A stretch of 64,000 bases of DNA from Buxus sempervirens (Eukaryota > Streptophyta > Magnoliopsida > Buxales > Buxaceae): NCBI GenBank assembly GCA_947561395.2, contig OX387182.1, positions 54,459,283 through 54,523,282 of the forward strand, given 5' to 3'. Both the position numbers and the translations under genes were made by a program. This document shows, one piece after another, positions 11,701 through 22,920 of the stretch (position 1 is its first letter; the number at the start of each line of letters is the position of its first letter). The notes beneath the pieces are model-generated. The model saw only the letters and a list, made by a program, of their open reading frames with translations, was not told the origin of the DNA and did no database searches.

Positions 11701-13099
11701 GATTAGTGATCCAGAATTGCAACATATTATTCAAAGCTTGATCAAAGATCCAACCTCCCAACCAGGTTACACATGGCAGAATGATGATCTGAAATATAAA
11801 GGAAGATGGGTGGTGGGTACGTCCTCTCCTCTCAGGGACGTTATTCTAGCAGATCTACATGGTGGATCCATTGGGGGACATTCAGGAGTACACAAAACAA
11901 TGCAAAGAGTACGCCGATCCTTCTTCTGGAAAGGTCTTCGCCCGTACGTCATGAGATATATTGCAGAATGCGATACGTGCCAAAGAAATAAATCTGAAAA
12001 TATTGCTACTCCGGGCTTACTACAACCGCTTCCTATTCCCACACGGGTATGGACTGATATTTCAATGGATTTCATTGAGGGTCTTCCGTCTTCACACGGC
12101 AAGGAAGTAATATTTGTGGTCGTCGATCGTCTCAGCAAGTACGCTCATTTCTTGCCCCTCTCTCATCCGTACACTGCAATTGATGTGGCTCAAATTTTTC
12201 TTGATAATATCTTTAAGTTACATGGCATGCCCAACTCTATCGTAAGTGATCGAGATCCTATTTTTACAAGCAATTTTTGGCAAGAATTGTTTAAGCTACA
12301 GGGAACTCAATTAAAGATGGGATCTTCTTATCATCCTCAAACGGATGGGCAAACGGAAGTGGTGAATCGATGCCTTGAGAATTACTTACGTTGTGTTACA
12401 GGAGATCGGCCTAGACAATGGGTAAAATGGATGTCATTAGCCGAATGGTGGTACAACACCACTTTCCACTCGGCCACTAGGACCACTCCATATGAAGCTG
12501 TGTACGGTCAATCCCCGCCGTCTTACACTTATTATGTGCCCGGAGAATCCCACATTGCAGCAGTAGATGGACAATTACGTGATCGAGATGCTATGGTCCG
12601 ATTGTTACGTGATAATTTGCAAAAAGCTCAACATCGCATGGTCCAATATGCAAACCAACACCGCACGGAACGAGAATTTAAGGAAGGTGATTGGGTCTAT
12701 CTTCGTTTGCAACCATATAGGCAATCTACTGTGGCTTGGCGCAGAAATATGAAGCTTGCTCCCCGATACTATGGTCCATTCCGTGTAATTAAAAAGATCG
12801 GTTCAGTGGCTTATCATCTAGACTTGCCAGAAGGTACACGAATTCATCGTGTATTTCATGTCTCATTGTTGAAGAAGAAGTTAGGAGACAAGGTGGTACC
12901 ACAAGAATCCTTACCATCTGTTGGACCGGAAGGAGAAATTCGAATAGAACCTATGGCTATTTTGGATCGCCGTATGGTTAATCGAAACAATAAGGCTGTT
13001 ACTCAAGTATTGATACATTGGTCAAACTCCTTTGCCGAAGATGCGACTTGGGAAACATGGTTTGACATCCAAAACCGTTTTCCAGATTTCCAACCTTGA
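8753..13099 (+). CDS. Chromovirus gag-pol polyprotein, one in-frame stop
   Basis: One frame of 1,448 codons interrupted only by TGA at 9602-9604 (codon 284). Gag (about residues 80-225) shows LEFPRFVGEDPRGWVYRCEQ and the retrotrans_gag helices. The zinc knuckle reads CYY-stop-DERYVPGHRCKKK, so the stop replaces its second Cys. Protease has LIDSGSTHNFLD (about 364). Reverse transcriptase has SKLDLRSGFHQI and FFDDILVYS (about 700, Phe for the usual Tyr). RNase H has ECDASGTGIGGVL and TDHHSLKYF. Integrase has the HHCC finger GGHSGVHK...CDTCQRNK (from about 1036) and D,D,E residues in SMDFIEG, SDRDPIF and DGQTEVVNR. The end, AILDRRMVNR...ATWETWFDI, is a chromodomain, which targets chromatin. Translation begins at ATG 8753, about 30 bases after the PBS. 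Readthrough or reversion would be needed for a full polyprotein. Confidence 0.92.
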
Positions 13100-13130
13100 G
13101 GACAAGGTTGTTCTTGATGGGGCAGAGAAT

Positions 13131-13485
13131 TGATACGTGCATGGCATGATAGTTGTTTGAAGGATCAGCATTGGAGGATCAAAGGATCAGCATTGAAGGA
13201 TCAAAGGATCAGTTTAGATATTTTTTTTGTTCTTATCTTCTAATAAGTTGTTGCTGGGATTGTTTAGAGGGTTGTTATCTCTTAGGAGGTTGTTATCCAA
13301 AAGAGAGTTTCATTCCTAGAAATTAGGAAGTTGTTTAGGGAATGGTTAATAAAGTGGCGTAGGAAGGTAGGAGAAGTAAGTAAGTTTTATCTATTGTTTT
13401 TTTGAACGTCTTTGACGTTGAAGGGTTCCCCCTGGACGTGGGAAATTTATCTCAAAGAATTTGACTTTCTTCCAATAGCTTATCA
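13131..13485 (+). repeat. 3' LTR of chromovirus
   Basis: 355 bp; differs from the 5' LTR by a T to A in the T-run and a T to A in the motif ttatccNaaag. Confidence 0.93.
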
Positions 13486-14730
13486 TCTTCAGAGTCCAAC
13501 TTACCAATGCATGCAGCTTTCAAGATTCGGGCTAACATGTGACTTTGAACTCATCATCCCCAAGCTTTTTGGTAAGGTAGACTGGCCGCTGAGCCGAGAT
13601 ATGGCTATGGTGACGTTCACCAGAGCCCCATCCAGAGCCTTCAAGTCCCGGTGCTTCTAACAGAGAGACCCTAGATACCGTCGGCACAAAGTCTATGAGC
13701 ATATTGTCAAAGCTCATAATGAGACCGCCGGAGTAGTTGCCATAAACATCATTCTCTAAGGCCATATTTCTATGAATACCCATCAACTAAATTCCAATTG
13801 ATGGTAATATCTTCTCACCAACAACCATTTTCTATAGGTTTTTTGCAAGTTTGTTGGAACCCAACAACCAAATTAAACGAAGATCCCCAATCACAATATT
13901 GTAAATCTTGGACCATGCCGTTTTGCCTGCAACTCCTATTAGATTTAATGGGTATCGGAAAGAGATTGATCGCTGGGATTGTTTGTCAAACAGGTTGCAG
14001 GAGATGAAAGAGAGGACTCAGTAATAGAAGAAACAATACCCATCAATTATTTCATCAGGAGGATCGTCTTGGCCCTCGGTGGAGGAGTTGGTATCAGATT
14101 TTGATTTTCGGACTTTCATCAAAGCTCTTCTGTTGCACAGGGTACCCGTAGGCATGAATTTATTTGCCTTTTTCTTTTTCTCCAACCATGAAAATATGTA
14201 AATATGTATATACTGGTCGTTAAGGAAATTAGTCTCTAGATACTACGGGGTCCATTGTAACACCGTCAAGATGGAATCTACGAGTGAAAGATTGGATAAT
14301 AAATTTTATTTGGGTTCATGCAATTACAATTTTCTTAATCATCAAGTTTCAGATGATAGTGGGTTTTCACTTATTAAAGTAGGCAAACCCATTCTGCTTG
14401 GAACTTCTTAATCATCATATTTTATACATGTTTTTAGCTTTTTATATGATATACTCATTGGAAACTTTTTTCTTTTATGTAGCTATGTATATGATATACT
14501 CAAAGCCATGCATACATGTGAGGGTATAATTGGAAATTACATTCAGGATTCTAATAACATTCTTATTATCCAAACACAAAATTCTAAATTTTCACTTAAA
14601 ACTATAAAATTCTTGCAACATCCAAACAAAACCAAGAAAATTCCATTTCTGTTTCTTTTATTTCACTTTTCTTTTACTTTCTTTTCTCACATCTCTTTCC
14701 TGTATCCTCTCGATATCCAAACAGAGCCTA
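13486..14730. other. Flank of the chromovirus with unidentified exon-like frames
   Basis: The first bases after the TSD (agtccaacttaccaatgcatg) repeat, with changes, sequence left of the element at about 8261. Two minus-strand frames look non-random but unfamiliar: 13532-13786 (includes NYSGGLIMSFDNMLIDFVP) and about 14016-14155 (MPTGTLCNRRALMKVRKSK). They could be exons of an unknown gene or gene pieces carried by a TIR element. Confidence 0.3.
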
Positions 14731-15411
14731 GACGTTCTTTGTAGGGTTTTTTGGAGTTGGATTTTCTAATCGAATGTTAAAATCTAGCAAAAAATCACAA
14801 TCTATTTTTAACGGATTTCTATATATTATGACCGTTAAAAAAATAAGAGAACTTTATATTTACCTTCCTTTTGGTTTCTGACACTCCCCTGCCATTTCTA
14901 AAATGACACTTAATCCCTTATATTTTTGTTATCTGCTTCATGTCCCTCCCTTTTGTACAAATTTTATTAACATTTTAATATGTTTTGACGAATTTACCCT
15001 TCTTTAAGTACCAAAAGTTTAAGATTTTATATAATTAAAAATAATTTTTAAAGGTTTAAAAGTCTTAATAATAATTATAAAAATCATGGCTAATTTTATT
15101 TTTTAAATTCTTAAATATTTCTTATTTCAAATAAAAATTTGATAAGGGATAAAATAGTCAAATTATATTTTATAAGCCCGACAAGAGAGGTAAGTATCAT
15201 TTTAGAAATCTTAGGGAAGGTATCTGCAGTTGTTAGAAACCATAAAGGAGGTAAGTGCAATTTACTCAAAAAAATAAACCCAAGAAGTAAGGAGTTATTC
15301 ATTGTGGTAGGTCTCGCTTAAACAAAAGAGATAAAATCCAAAGTATCCAAATAAGATTTTGGATTCTAAAAATTAGCATTGAGAATCTAGTTTTTCAAAA
15401 TCCAAATCTAA
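14731..15411. other. AT-rich spacer
   Basis: No gene seen. Short frames here are low complexity and rich in Ile, Lys and Leu. Confidence 0.4.
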
Positions 15412-15539
15412 TCTATTACTATATATTAAAGTAAACAAGGTCAGGCTGATATGGCAGCCTCGGGCATCCTCAGGTATCCGAACCTCTAATCCATCCTCTC
15501 CCTCTCTTTTTGGGCTTTTATCCTTTTGGTGGGCTACGT

Positions 15540-15975
15540 GGCATGTAGAGAAAATTTTAAAATTTTTAATAAAAAATTTTAGGGTTTTTATCCTTTTAAA
15601 TATGAAGATCACGTTCCATATTTTAAGTTTTTAAATCAAATGTTTTAGGGATTTTATCCTTTTAAAATTTAAGGATTTTTATCCTTTTAAATATGAATAT
15701 GATGTTCCATATTTTAAGTTTTTAAATCAAAAGTTTTAGGGATCTTATCCTTTTAAAAATTTTAGGGTTTTTATCCTTTTAAATATGAAAATGACGTTCC
15801 ATATTTTAAGTTTTTAAATCAAAATTTTTATGGATTTTATCCCTCTTTTAAATTTTAGTGCTTTAAACTTTTAAATATGAAAGTGACGTTCCATATTGCT
15901 CCATATTTTAAGTTCTAAATCAAACGTTTTAAGGATTTTATCCTTTTTAAAATAAAAAATTTTCAAGATTTTATC
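15540..15975. repeat. Degenerate tandem repeat inside the Helitron-like element
   Basis: About four irregular units built from tttttatccttttaaatatg, gacgttccatattttaag and tttttaaatcaaa, spaced roughly 60-120 bp. Confidence 0.7.
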
Positions 15976-16401
15976 CTTTTAAAACAGTTTGGGCTTGGTT
16001 TGGGATGATGTTGGCAATTTTTTTTTCTCGTTTCGCTACCTGGAATGCCCGTGCATCACCATATTCTCTCTCCTCCATGTGGATGTGCCCTCCTTTCTCC
16101 AATGGCCCTTTTGGGATATGATATATCTTTAATTAGGATACATATTTTAAAAGTAAAATGATATATTTCATGATAAATAAAAATTCTAAAATAAAGACAA
16201 ACATATAGAAATATGATATATCTTCAATTAGGATTCTATTAGGTTTTTCTAAAATCATAATAATATGTTATGTTATTTAAACGTAATATATTTTAAATAA
16301 CATGACATTCTCTCTTTTCTCCAATATTGGTCTAAAGCATAAGTCATAATAATATGTTTTAAGATAAAGATAAAGATAAATATATATAAATATGATATAT
16401 C

Positions 16402-16690
16402 TTTAATTAGGATTCTTAACCATTTAGAAATATATCTTTTGTATAAATTATAAATAATATATGATTTATAATTTATTAAGATTCAACTTTAAAATATTGA
16501 AAGATTTTTGTATGTTATAAATAATTGTATATCATGCTTTTAGTAAATGTTCTAGGGATCTATAATCATAAATAGAAAAGAAAATTTTGAAAATATGGAT
16601 TATGTTAGAATTCTATATAAAATGAAAATAATTAAAATTTTCTCTTGAAATATTAATACTTACTTATATATAAAGTAGAAAAAATTAGTT
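16402..16690. repeat. Arm of a distant inverted repeat (partner 29,925-30,200)
   Basis: Reads the same, reverse-complemented, as about 29,925-30,200, through motifs such as agaaatatatcttttgtata, gttctagggatctataatca and gaaatattaatacttactta. It looks like internal sequence of the same Helitron-like family in opposite orientations. Confidence 0.75.
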
Positions 16691-18970
16691 AATTGTCTTC
16701 CAAAAATTGTAATAAGAGAAAATTTTTAATGTCTAATTAATATGAGATTGTGAAACCCCGTCCCAATACTCTTAGCACACCCTAATCAGTGAGTGTGATG
16801 TGTAGGTGAAGCTGGAGAAGCTCAAGCTTAAAGCCAGCCAAATTGGCTAAGCTCCGAGCAGTCAGCAGCCTAAGAAGGTGAGCATCTGTCATTTGGTTAA
16901 ATAGGATTCCTAATGTGAGAGAAAATATGCTAAGTATTGGTGTTATGTGCAATGTAGTATGGGAGTGGCAAACTTGTAAATCTGGAGTTTGTGGAAAACT
17001 TGCTTAAGTGTGGAAAATAGCCGAAGAAGCCATTCACAACTAAAACCCCCATTCGGCCAAAACCCTTCCTTCCTCTCCTCTACTCCCATTCTCCCATTTC
17101 TTCTTCATCTTCTTCCCCATTTTCGTCCCCCATCCATTCCAAACCTATTGGAGGTGCTAGCTTGCAAGAAAACAAAGGAAGAAACCAAGGGAAGCCATTT
17201 TCGTTTGAGAGCATTTGGTGAGATTTGTGGTGAAACCAACCAAGGGTGCTGTTCGTGGGTTGCAAAGGAAGCAAAAAGATTTGCTAAAGAGTTTGCAAGA
17301 GGTAAGCAACACCACCCCAACCTATCTTTGCAATTTCGGCCATTTTCGTATGTGGAATGTATGTGTTAGGATTGAGATATGAAAACGAGTTCTAGGGCCA
17401 ATAAAAGAGTTTTCTTTGAGGGGTATTGTAGATAGTAGATTTCTACACATGCTAGGAGTGATTTCGAGCCCAAAAACACCCAGAACAAGTGAGATTTGAG
17501 AAAAAACCCTAAATCCCCAAAAATCGGATTTCGCGAGCTGCTGAGAAAACCCAGCCGCTGGAGCAGTCGCTCGAGTGGGCATCAGGCGGTAGTGTTGAGT
17601 AGCTTTAGACAGAGATTTAATGCATAGCCGCTGCAGCAACGCTCAAGCGATTGTTCTAGCAAGTGTCTTAACAAAAAGAACCCGAGAGCAAATATCTGGT
17701 CGCTCGAAGCAGGCTCGAGCGACCCATCAAGCGCCCTGCCCTGTTTTCCCAAATTTTGAGGTTTCAACCCAGATTGAACTACCATTTGAATTTATTAAAA
17801 ATTCAACTCATGTATAAGTGAGAGTTAAGTGTTTAGGAGGTGTTCCAACTGGAGTTGTTACCAAATTGCAACAGTAAAGATTTTGGGTACGTTTTGCTAA
17901 AATAGGTTTCATAGAGAGAGTTGTGTTCCAGACTTTTATAGAAGTGGGATAGAGTGATTCCACCACTTCAAATACCTTTCAAATAACCTATGGAAGTTGA
18001 ATACAAGAACCGAACCCAAGTTGCATAAGTCTCGAGAGGATTGAGGCATAGATTGCCAAGTCGAGTCATGAAATGTAAGAAAGGTTCCAAAAAGAGGATT
18101 TTAGCCAGATCGAACCACCGATGGTTTGTATTCAAACCCAACAGATGTATAAGCTAGAATTTCATGTAAAGGAAGTGTTCCAAGTAGTAGTATCTTGAAA
18201 TTCCAAGTACCAAGGTCTTTGGGTACGTGTTACCAAGGGAGATCTTACAAAGAGTTACTATCCCGGATTTCTACAGAATTGGGATAACTTGATTCCACCC
18301 TTTCAAGCACCTTTCAATTGATCTTTAGAAGTAGAAATCAAGATCCAAGACCCAGTGGTAAAAGTATCAAATAATTAAGGCATGTTGCCTACGTGAGTGT
18401 AGACACCCCAAAATTGCACGATTTTTGATAAATCATGAAGGAGAGAAATATCTTATTATAATTTTCAATTCTTAGCATTGGGTTTGAGATCCTTAACCCA
18501 TTTGAATCCAAAACCGTAAAGGAAAAGGCCCGAATTCAATCTTTTGTGCAAAGTCAAACTTTTTCCGGATGAATTTTGTTGACTTTTGACCCCAGAAAAT
18601 GAAATATTTTTTAAAGCAAGATTTCAAGATAATTTTTCTTGGTAATCAGGTTTTTAGCCATGTTATTGCATAAAAGAATTTTTTGAGATTTTAAATCTTG
18701 ACGAATACCTTGGTTTTAACATGTTGAATCTTTTTACCAGACCTGAAAAACCGGAATTTAGCCTGGAACTGGAAAGTTGACTTTTTATTCACTTGGAATT
18801 TGGGTCTGGAACTATTTTTAATGGATTCAAATGGAAGGGGGGTGTTTGCTTATTTACATATAATATCTTAAGTAAATGGAGATTAAAAAATAAGATGACA
18901 TTTACTTAAATGATATTACATGTAAATAAGTATTGCCTGTATTAAAATTCGGATAAAAGCTTCTTTTTTT

Positions 18971-19034
18971 GTATCCGACAAATAATGTCGGATACAAAGA
19001 GAATTGCTTGTATTCGATCTGAGTTGTCGGATAC
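18971..19034. repeat. Two 39-bp-spaced dyads in LTR U3
   Basis: Dyad 1 is gtatccgac-7-gtcggatac (18971-18995). Dyad 2 is gtattcgat-7-gtcggatac (19010-19034). Starts are 39 bp apart; arms are 9 bp and spacers 7 bp. They lie about 170 bp upstream of the TATA box. Confidence 0.85.
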
Positions 19035-19206
19035 AAGGTTTTTGCTCAAAATTAGGGTTTTCCGACAGTTTTCACTTTTTACCATCATATCCTTCATTAA
19101 AGGAGTGGAAATCTCGGAAATAGCCTTAGGGTTTAGGTTGGTAGACTCTAGACATCATTTTGTGTCTAGCATCATGCAAACCCTAACCCTAGCCTTTGCC
19201 TTTGCC

Positions 19207-19214
19207 TATAAATA
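19207..19214 (+). promoter_or_regulatory. TATA box of the solo LTR
   Basis: TATAAATA followed by the small palindrome aggaggctcctcct. The same arrangement is present on the minus strand at 44,747-44,754. Confidence 0.75.
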
Positions 19215-21643
19215 GGAGGCTCCTCCTCAAGCAAATGGCCAATAACTTTTGCCAAGAATTTTGGCCAATAAGTTAGAGATTGAAGAGCTCCGAGTGAAGA
19301 AGGGAACCGCTGCCGCACTGCTTCCAGAAACCCAGGTAAGCCTAAAACCCCTCTTTATTTTTCTGTTCTTACATTCTAGGATTAGCTCTTTCTTCTACCT
19401 TTCTGTAGAATAAGGCCTACTCTTTGTTTGTGCAAACCCTTCCTCTACTCAAAGTACCTCAAGACTCCCCCTAGCCGTAAAACGTGAAGGCGGGATCTAG
19501 GGGAAACGAGACTGAGGATTGATCCTTAGTGTTAGAACCCTTTTGATTCTATGAAAACCGTTTCACACTCAAAGTACCTCAAGACTATCTCGAAAAACTG
19601 TTGAACGGGGAGAGAGAACTAAGGGAAACGAAAATGGAACGGAACCCTAGGTCTTTTTAGAACCTCATTTGATTGATATGAATGATATATGAAGAGTGGA
19701 TTTGTACACATGCACATATTGCACTTGTTTTGTCAGAATCGGCTTGTGTTTCGGATCTATTGTATTCATTGTGATAGATCTGAAATAAATAGCCCCAAAC
19801 AATTCTGGGACATTTCTCAATGATTTGGATTTATATTGCTCGGATTCCACAGACCTTATCATTGTTTTGAGTTGATTTTCTTTAAAAAGGCTTAAACTGG
19901 ATAGCAGCTGTACCCCAACTTCGGACACTCGTAACTTCATCGTCCGGATGAATTTTGGAGTGATTCTAAAGCCATGGGAAAGGTGAGACTATCTAGTTTA
20001 TGCCTGCAAAATTTCATCAATTTTTATAGAGTGGATTTTTTACACCACTCAGTCGAAGTTGATAGGTCAGTTCAGGCCAGATTGCGGAACCTGTCATTTC
20101 GACTGAGCGCCATGTGTTCGTTTTAAGTCCGATTCGAGTGATTTTTGTTTCTGTGTTTTCCTTTAGAAGTCTAATTTCAAATCCAGTTGGTTTCATAATT
20201 TTTTGACTCCATTTGTGTCATGGGTAATAGATTTACTCAGATTTCCTCAACAGCACATTTCTGGGTTAATCTATAATCTTGGGGGCCTGTTCAGGAGGTC
20301 ACCCAAGGCACATCCAAATGAATTTTTGTATGAGGCTAGTTTCATTTGAAAGATGGCTCTACATACTTAATTCATGCCAAATTTCACGGATTTATATGGA
20401 GCCAATTTTTCTAAATGAATTTCCAAAATTGCCCACTTGTCACTTTTAACTATCTCCAGCAGCAGATTTCAAAGGAGAATAACTCCCAGGATTTTAACCG
20501 GATTTGATTGAAAAATTGCATGAGTCTTCTATTTATCATAATCTTTCAAATGGATTTGGTTTGATTCAATTTAAATTAGATTTGAATCCAAGACAAATGG
20601 CTCTAGCTTTTACCGAATTTTCTGGATTTGTCTCAATTTGGTTTTGTTCAAAGTTTGTTTTGATTTCCATTTATTGGTGATATCCCAAAAGTGATACTGA
20701 CATAGAAGAGGATCTAGAATTCATTAGATTTCTCATGTGAAAGTATTATACATTTGTTTAATCCTTTTTCAAGGTTTTTGATTAATTTAGCAAGCTTTCT
20801 CATTTTTTAGCATGAACAACACTTAACAACCACCTTGTGTGGGTGAATGGGGGTGCCTAACACCTTCCCCCATTCATAATCTAATCCCTTTATCCATCTC
20901 TGATTTTATTTTCAAGTAGAGTTATTTTTACTCTAGTATTTGCCTTTTTGCTCATTTTGATGATTTTTGGTGCCCATTCACACCCAAAATTGAATAGTGG
21001 CAACTCTCCCATTTTTCGTTGAGCCCGTGTGAAGACGGAGGGAATCATCTCGGTGATTTTTCCATGTCTCACAGTGAGACCCAAAAAGTGGAATTTCCAG
21101 AAAAGCCAACCCTTTTTCCATTGACCCTCATAGTGAGTACACCCCACTTGATATGTCGAGCTTCGGCCTGGAATTTGGCACAAGACATGGAGGGCATTAG
21201 CCCGTAGTGAATTGTAAGATACCAAGGGCATTGAGCCATATTGAATTATGACCTCAAAGGCATTGACCCACTAATTATGGCATGAAGTGAAAGGGGGCTG
21301 TGACCCCATGGTATTGTCATACATATATGGACATTGAAAAGAGGGTAGTGGCCCACAGCTGTTGATAGCGAATGAAAGGGCACCCATAGTGGCCCAAGGT
21401 TATTGATAGTGAATGGAGGGCAGTGGCCCAAAATCCATGAGGAATGAATAAGGGCTTGGCCCAAGAATGACTGGGGTAAGGCCAAAGGCTACCCTTGAGA
21501 TCCAGCACGCCTAAGTGCATGATCCACATGATATTGAAAGTAACCTTACTACTGTCCATGTTATACAAGTAGGATTTGTTCATATACATTGTTTTATGGC
21601 CAAGTGCCATGGTTACTATTCAAATTATACTGTATTCTTCCAG

Positions 21644-21845
21644 CACCCTGTGTATTCGGTGGCCGATGCCCATTGGCTATGTGTAGACAGCAATGGAGGT
21701 ATATGTTCTTCTGGCACCCTATGTATTCGGTGGCCGATGCCCATTGGCTATGTGTAGAAAGCAATGGATGTATCTGTTCTTTTGGCACCTTGTGTATTCG
21801 GTGACCGATGCCCATTGTCTATGTGTAGACAGCAATTGATGTATA
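21644..21845. repeat. 71-bp minisatellite, about three copies
   Basis: tgtattcggtg(g/a)ccgatgcc recurs with an exact 71-bp period (about 21650, 21721, 21792), and a degraded fourth piece follows. It lies inside the outer solo LTR. Confidence 0.85.
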
Positions 21846-22857
21846 ATGTATGCCTAGCCACCATGTGTAGACGGTGAAGCTAGATGAATAATTGTGATTG
21901 ATGTTATCGATGGTATTGGGATACCACTCCAAGTAATATTGAGTAATCATTTATGGATATTCATACGACATATGTAACTAAAGTATTAGATGCCTACGTC
22001 ACTTAAGAGCCGCGTGGATGCCTAGCCACCGCATGTAATCGGTGACGCTAAATGAGAGATATTGCTGATGTATAGCATGATACCAAATTACCTGCATGAT
22101 CAATTGTGAGATCGGATGGAAGATGGTATTAAATGCATAAACTGTACACTGACGCACAAGCATGCACCAATTTTTATGGCACTAAACTGTGATTATTGAT
22201 TATGATTTCAAATAAGCCGCATATCATGATTTAACCGATTGATATATGCATAAATTGTGTTTTCTCGTGCATGCATGTGTTGCTTACTGAGACATTCGTC
22301 TCACAGTTGCTTTACTTCTTATTTTTCAGATCCATCGACGTCGAGTGTGAAGGACCGGGCTGAGGATAGAGGCAAAGAGAAAGCCTTTGGGTATTGAGAG
22401 GACTTCTGTAGGCCTTAGGCTTTTATTTTGAAATACATGTATACTTTTGGATTCTAGCCTTTGTACTTTGAGAGGAGTGATATAGTAACCCGTCTTTTTG
22501 TAACTAACTCTCGTGTATTAATACATTTCTTTTATATATAGAACACACTTCTGATATGCACAACATGAATTGTATTATCACTTGCACCTGCTAGAAAAAG
22601 TTTTAAAATCCTTCGTGTTTTGTTGAGTATAAATGGCCCACTTGCCACGGTCTGGGACGGGTCGTGCCTTGGAGGGGCAGGCTTAGTTCCAGGGTGTGAC
22701 AAAATAGTTTTGTTTAATAATTATCTCAATATCAAATAATAGTTATGAAATATTTTTTTAATATCTAAATTAAAATATGTTATTTAAAAAAATATGTATT
22801 CCATGGTCCCATGACATCTCATTTCTCCTTACTCCATGTTGCCACTTTCCATTTCCT

Positions 22858-22859
<2 letters not shown>

Positions 22860-22916
<57 letters not shown>
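22860..22916. repeat. (TA)n microsatellite
   Basis: About 57 bases of alternating T and A. Confidence 0.95.

Positions 22917-22920
<4 letters not shown>

Larger units (their letters stand above)
8354..13485 (+). mobile_element. Ty3/gypsy chromovirus, nearly intact, recent insertion
   Basis: A complete element of 5,132 bp. The LTRs (8354-8708 and 13131-13485) start TGATAC and end TTATCA. The target duplication tcttc lies at 8349-8353 and 13486-13490. PBS tggtatcaaagc (8711-8722) resembles the usual initiator-Met tRNA site with one change, and a purine-rich tract with gatggggcagagaa precedes the 3' LTR. Between them is one gag-pol frame with a C-terminal chromodomain. The LTRs differ by only two substitutions (near 8443 and 8522), so the insertion is young. 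Confidence 0.95.
8037..14730. mobile_element. Possible TIR element split by the chromovirus
   Basis: The left end reads taggcccgtttggatag (8037). The reverse complement of the right end reads taggctctgtttggatat (ending at 14,730). Without the inserted chromovirus the element would be about 1.56 kb. No target duplication is clear, so the pairing of these two ends is tentative. The motif is common at ends of hAT- or MULE-like plant MITEs. Confidence 0.35.
18398..21073 (+). mobile_element. Solo LTR of Tat/Ogre-like family, TSD gtgag
   Basis: 2,676 bp from TGTAGACACCCC to CCATGTCTCACA, flanked by gtgag at 18393-18397 and 21074-21078. Joining the flanks restores continuous sequence of the outer LTR. 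It contains dyad repeats (18971-19034), a TATA box (19207-19214), and a donor-like cccag-gtaagc (about 19332). Near the 3' end it has a block around ggtgcctaacaccttcccc that recurs in the LTR pieces at 42,833-46,982 and 52,523-53,715. Confidence 0.88.
16749..22701 (+). mobile_element. Solo LTR (gypsy type), split by a nested solo LTR
   Basis: It begins TGTGAAACCCCGTCC and ends CCAGGGTGTGACA, complementary LTR-type termini. Minus the nested LTR it is about 3.28 kb. Near its 3' end, tgcttactgagac...gtctcacag...tttttcag resembles a segment in the gypsy LTR that ends at 34,231. No perfect 5-bp duplication remains (gagat/aaata), so it is old or rearranged. No internal coding region is present. Confidence 0.6.
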
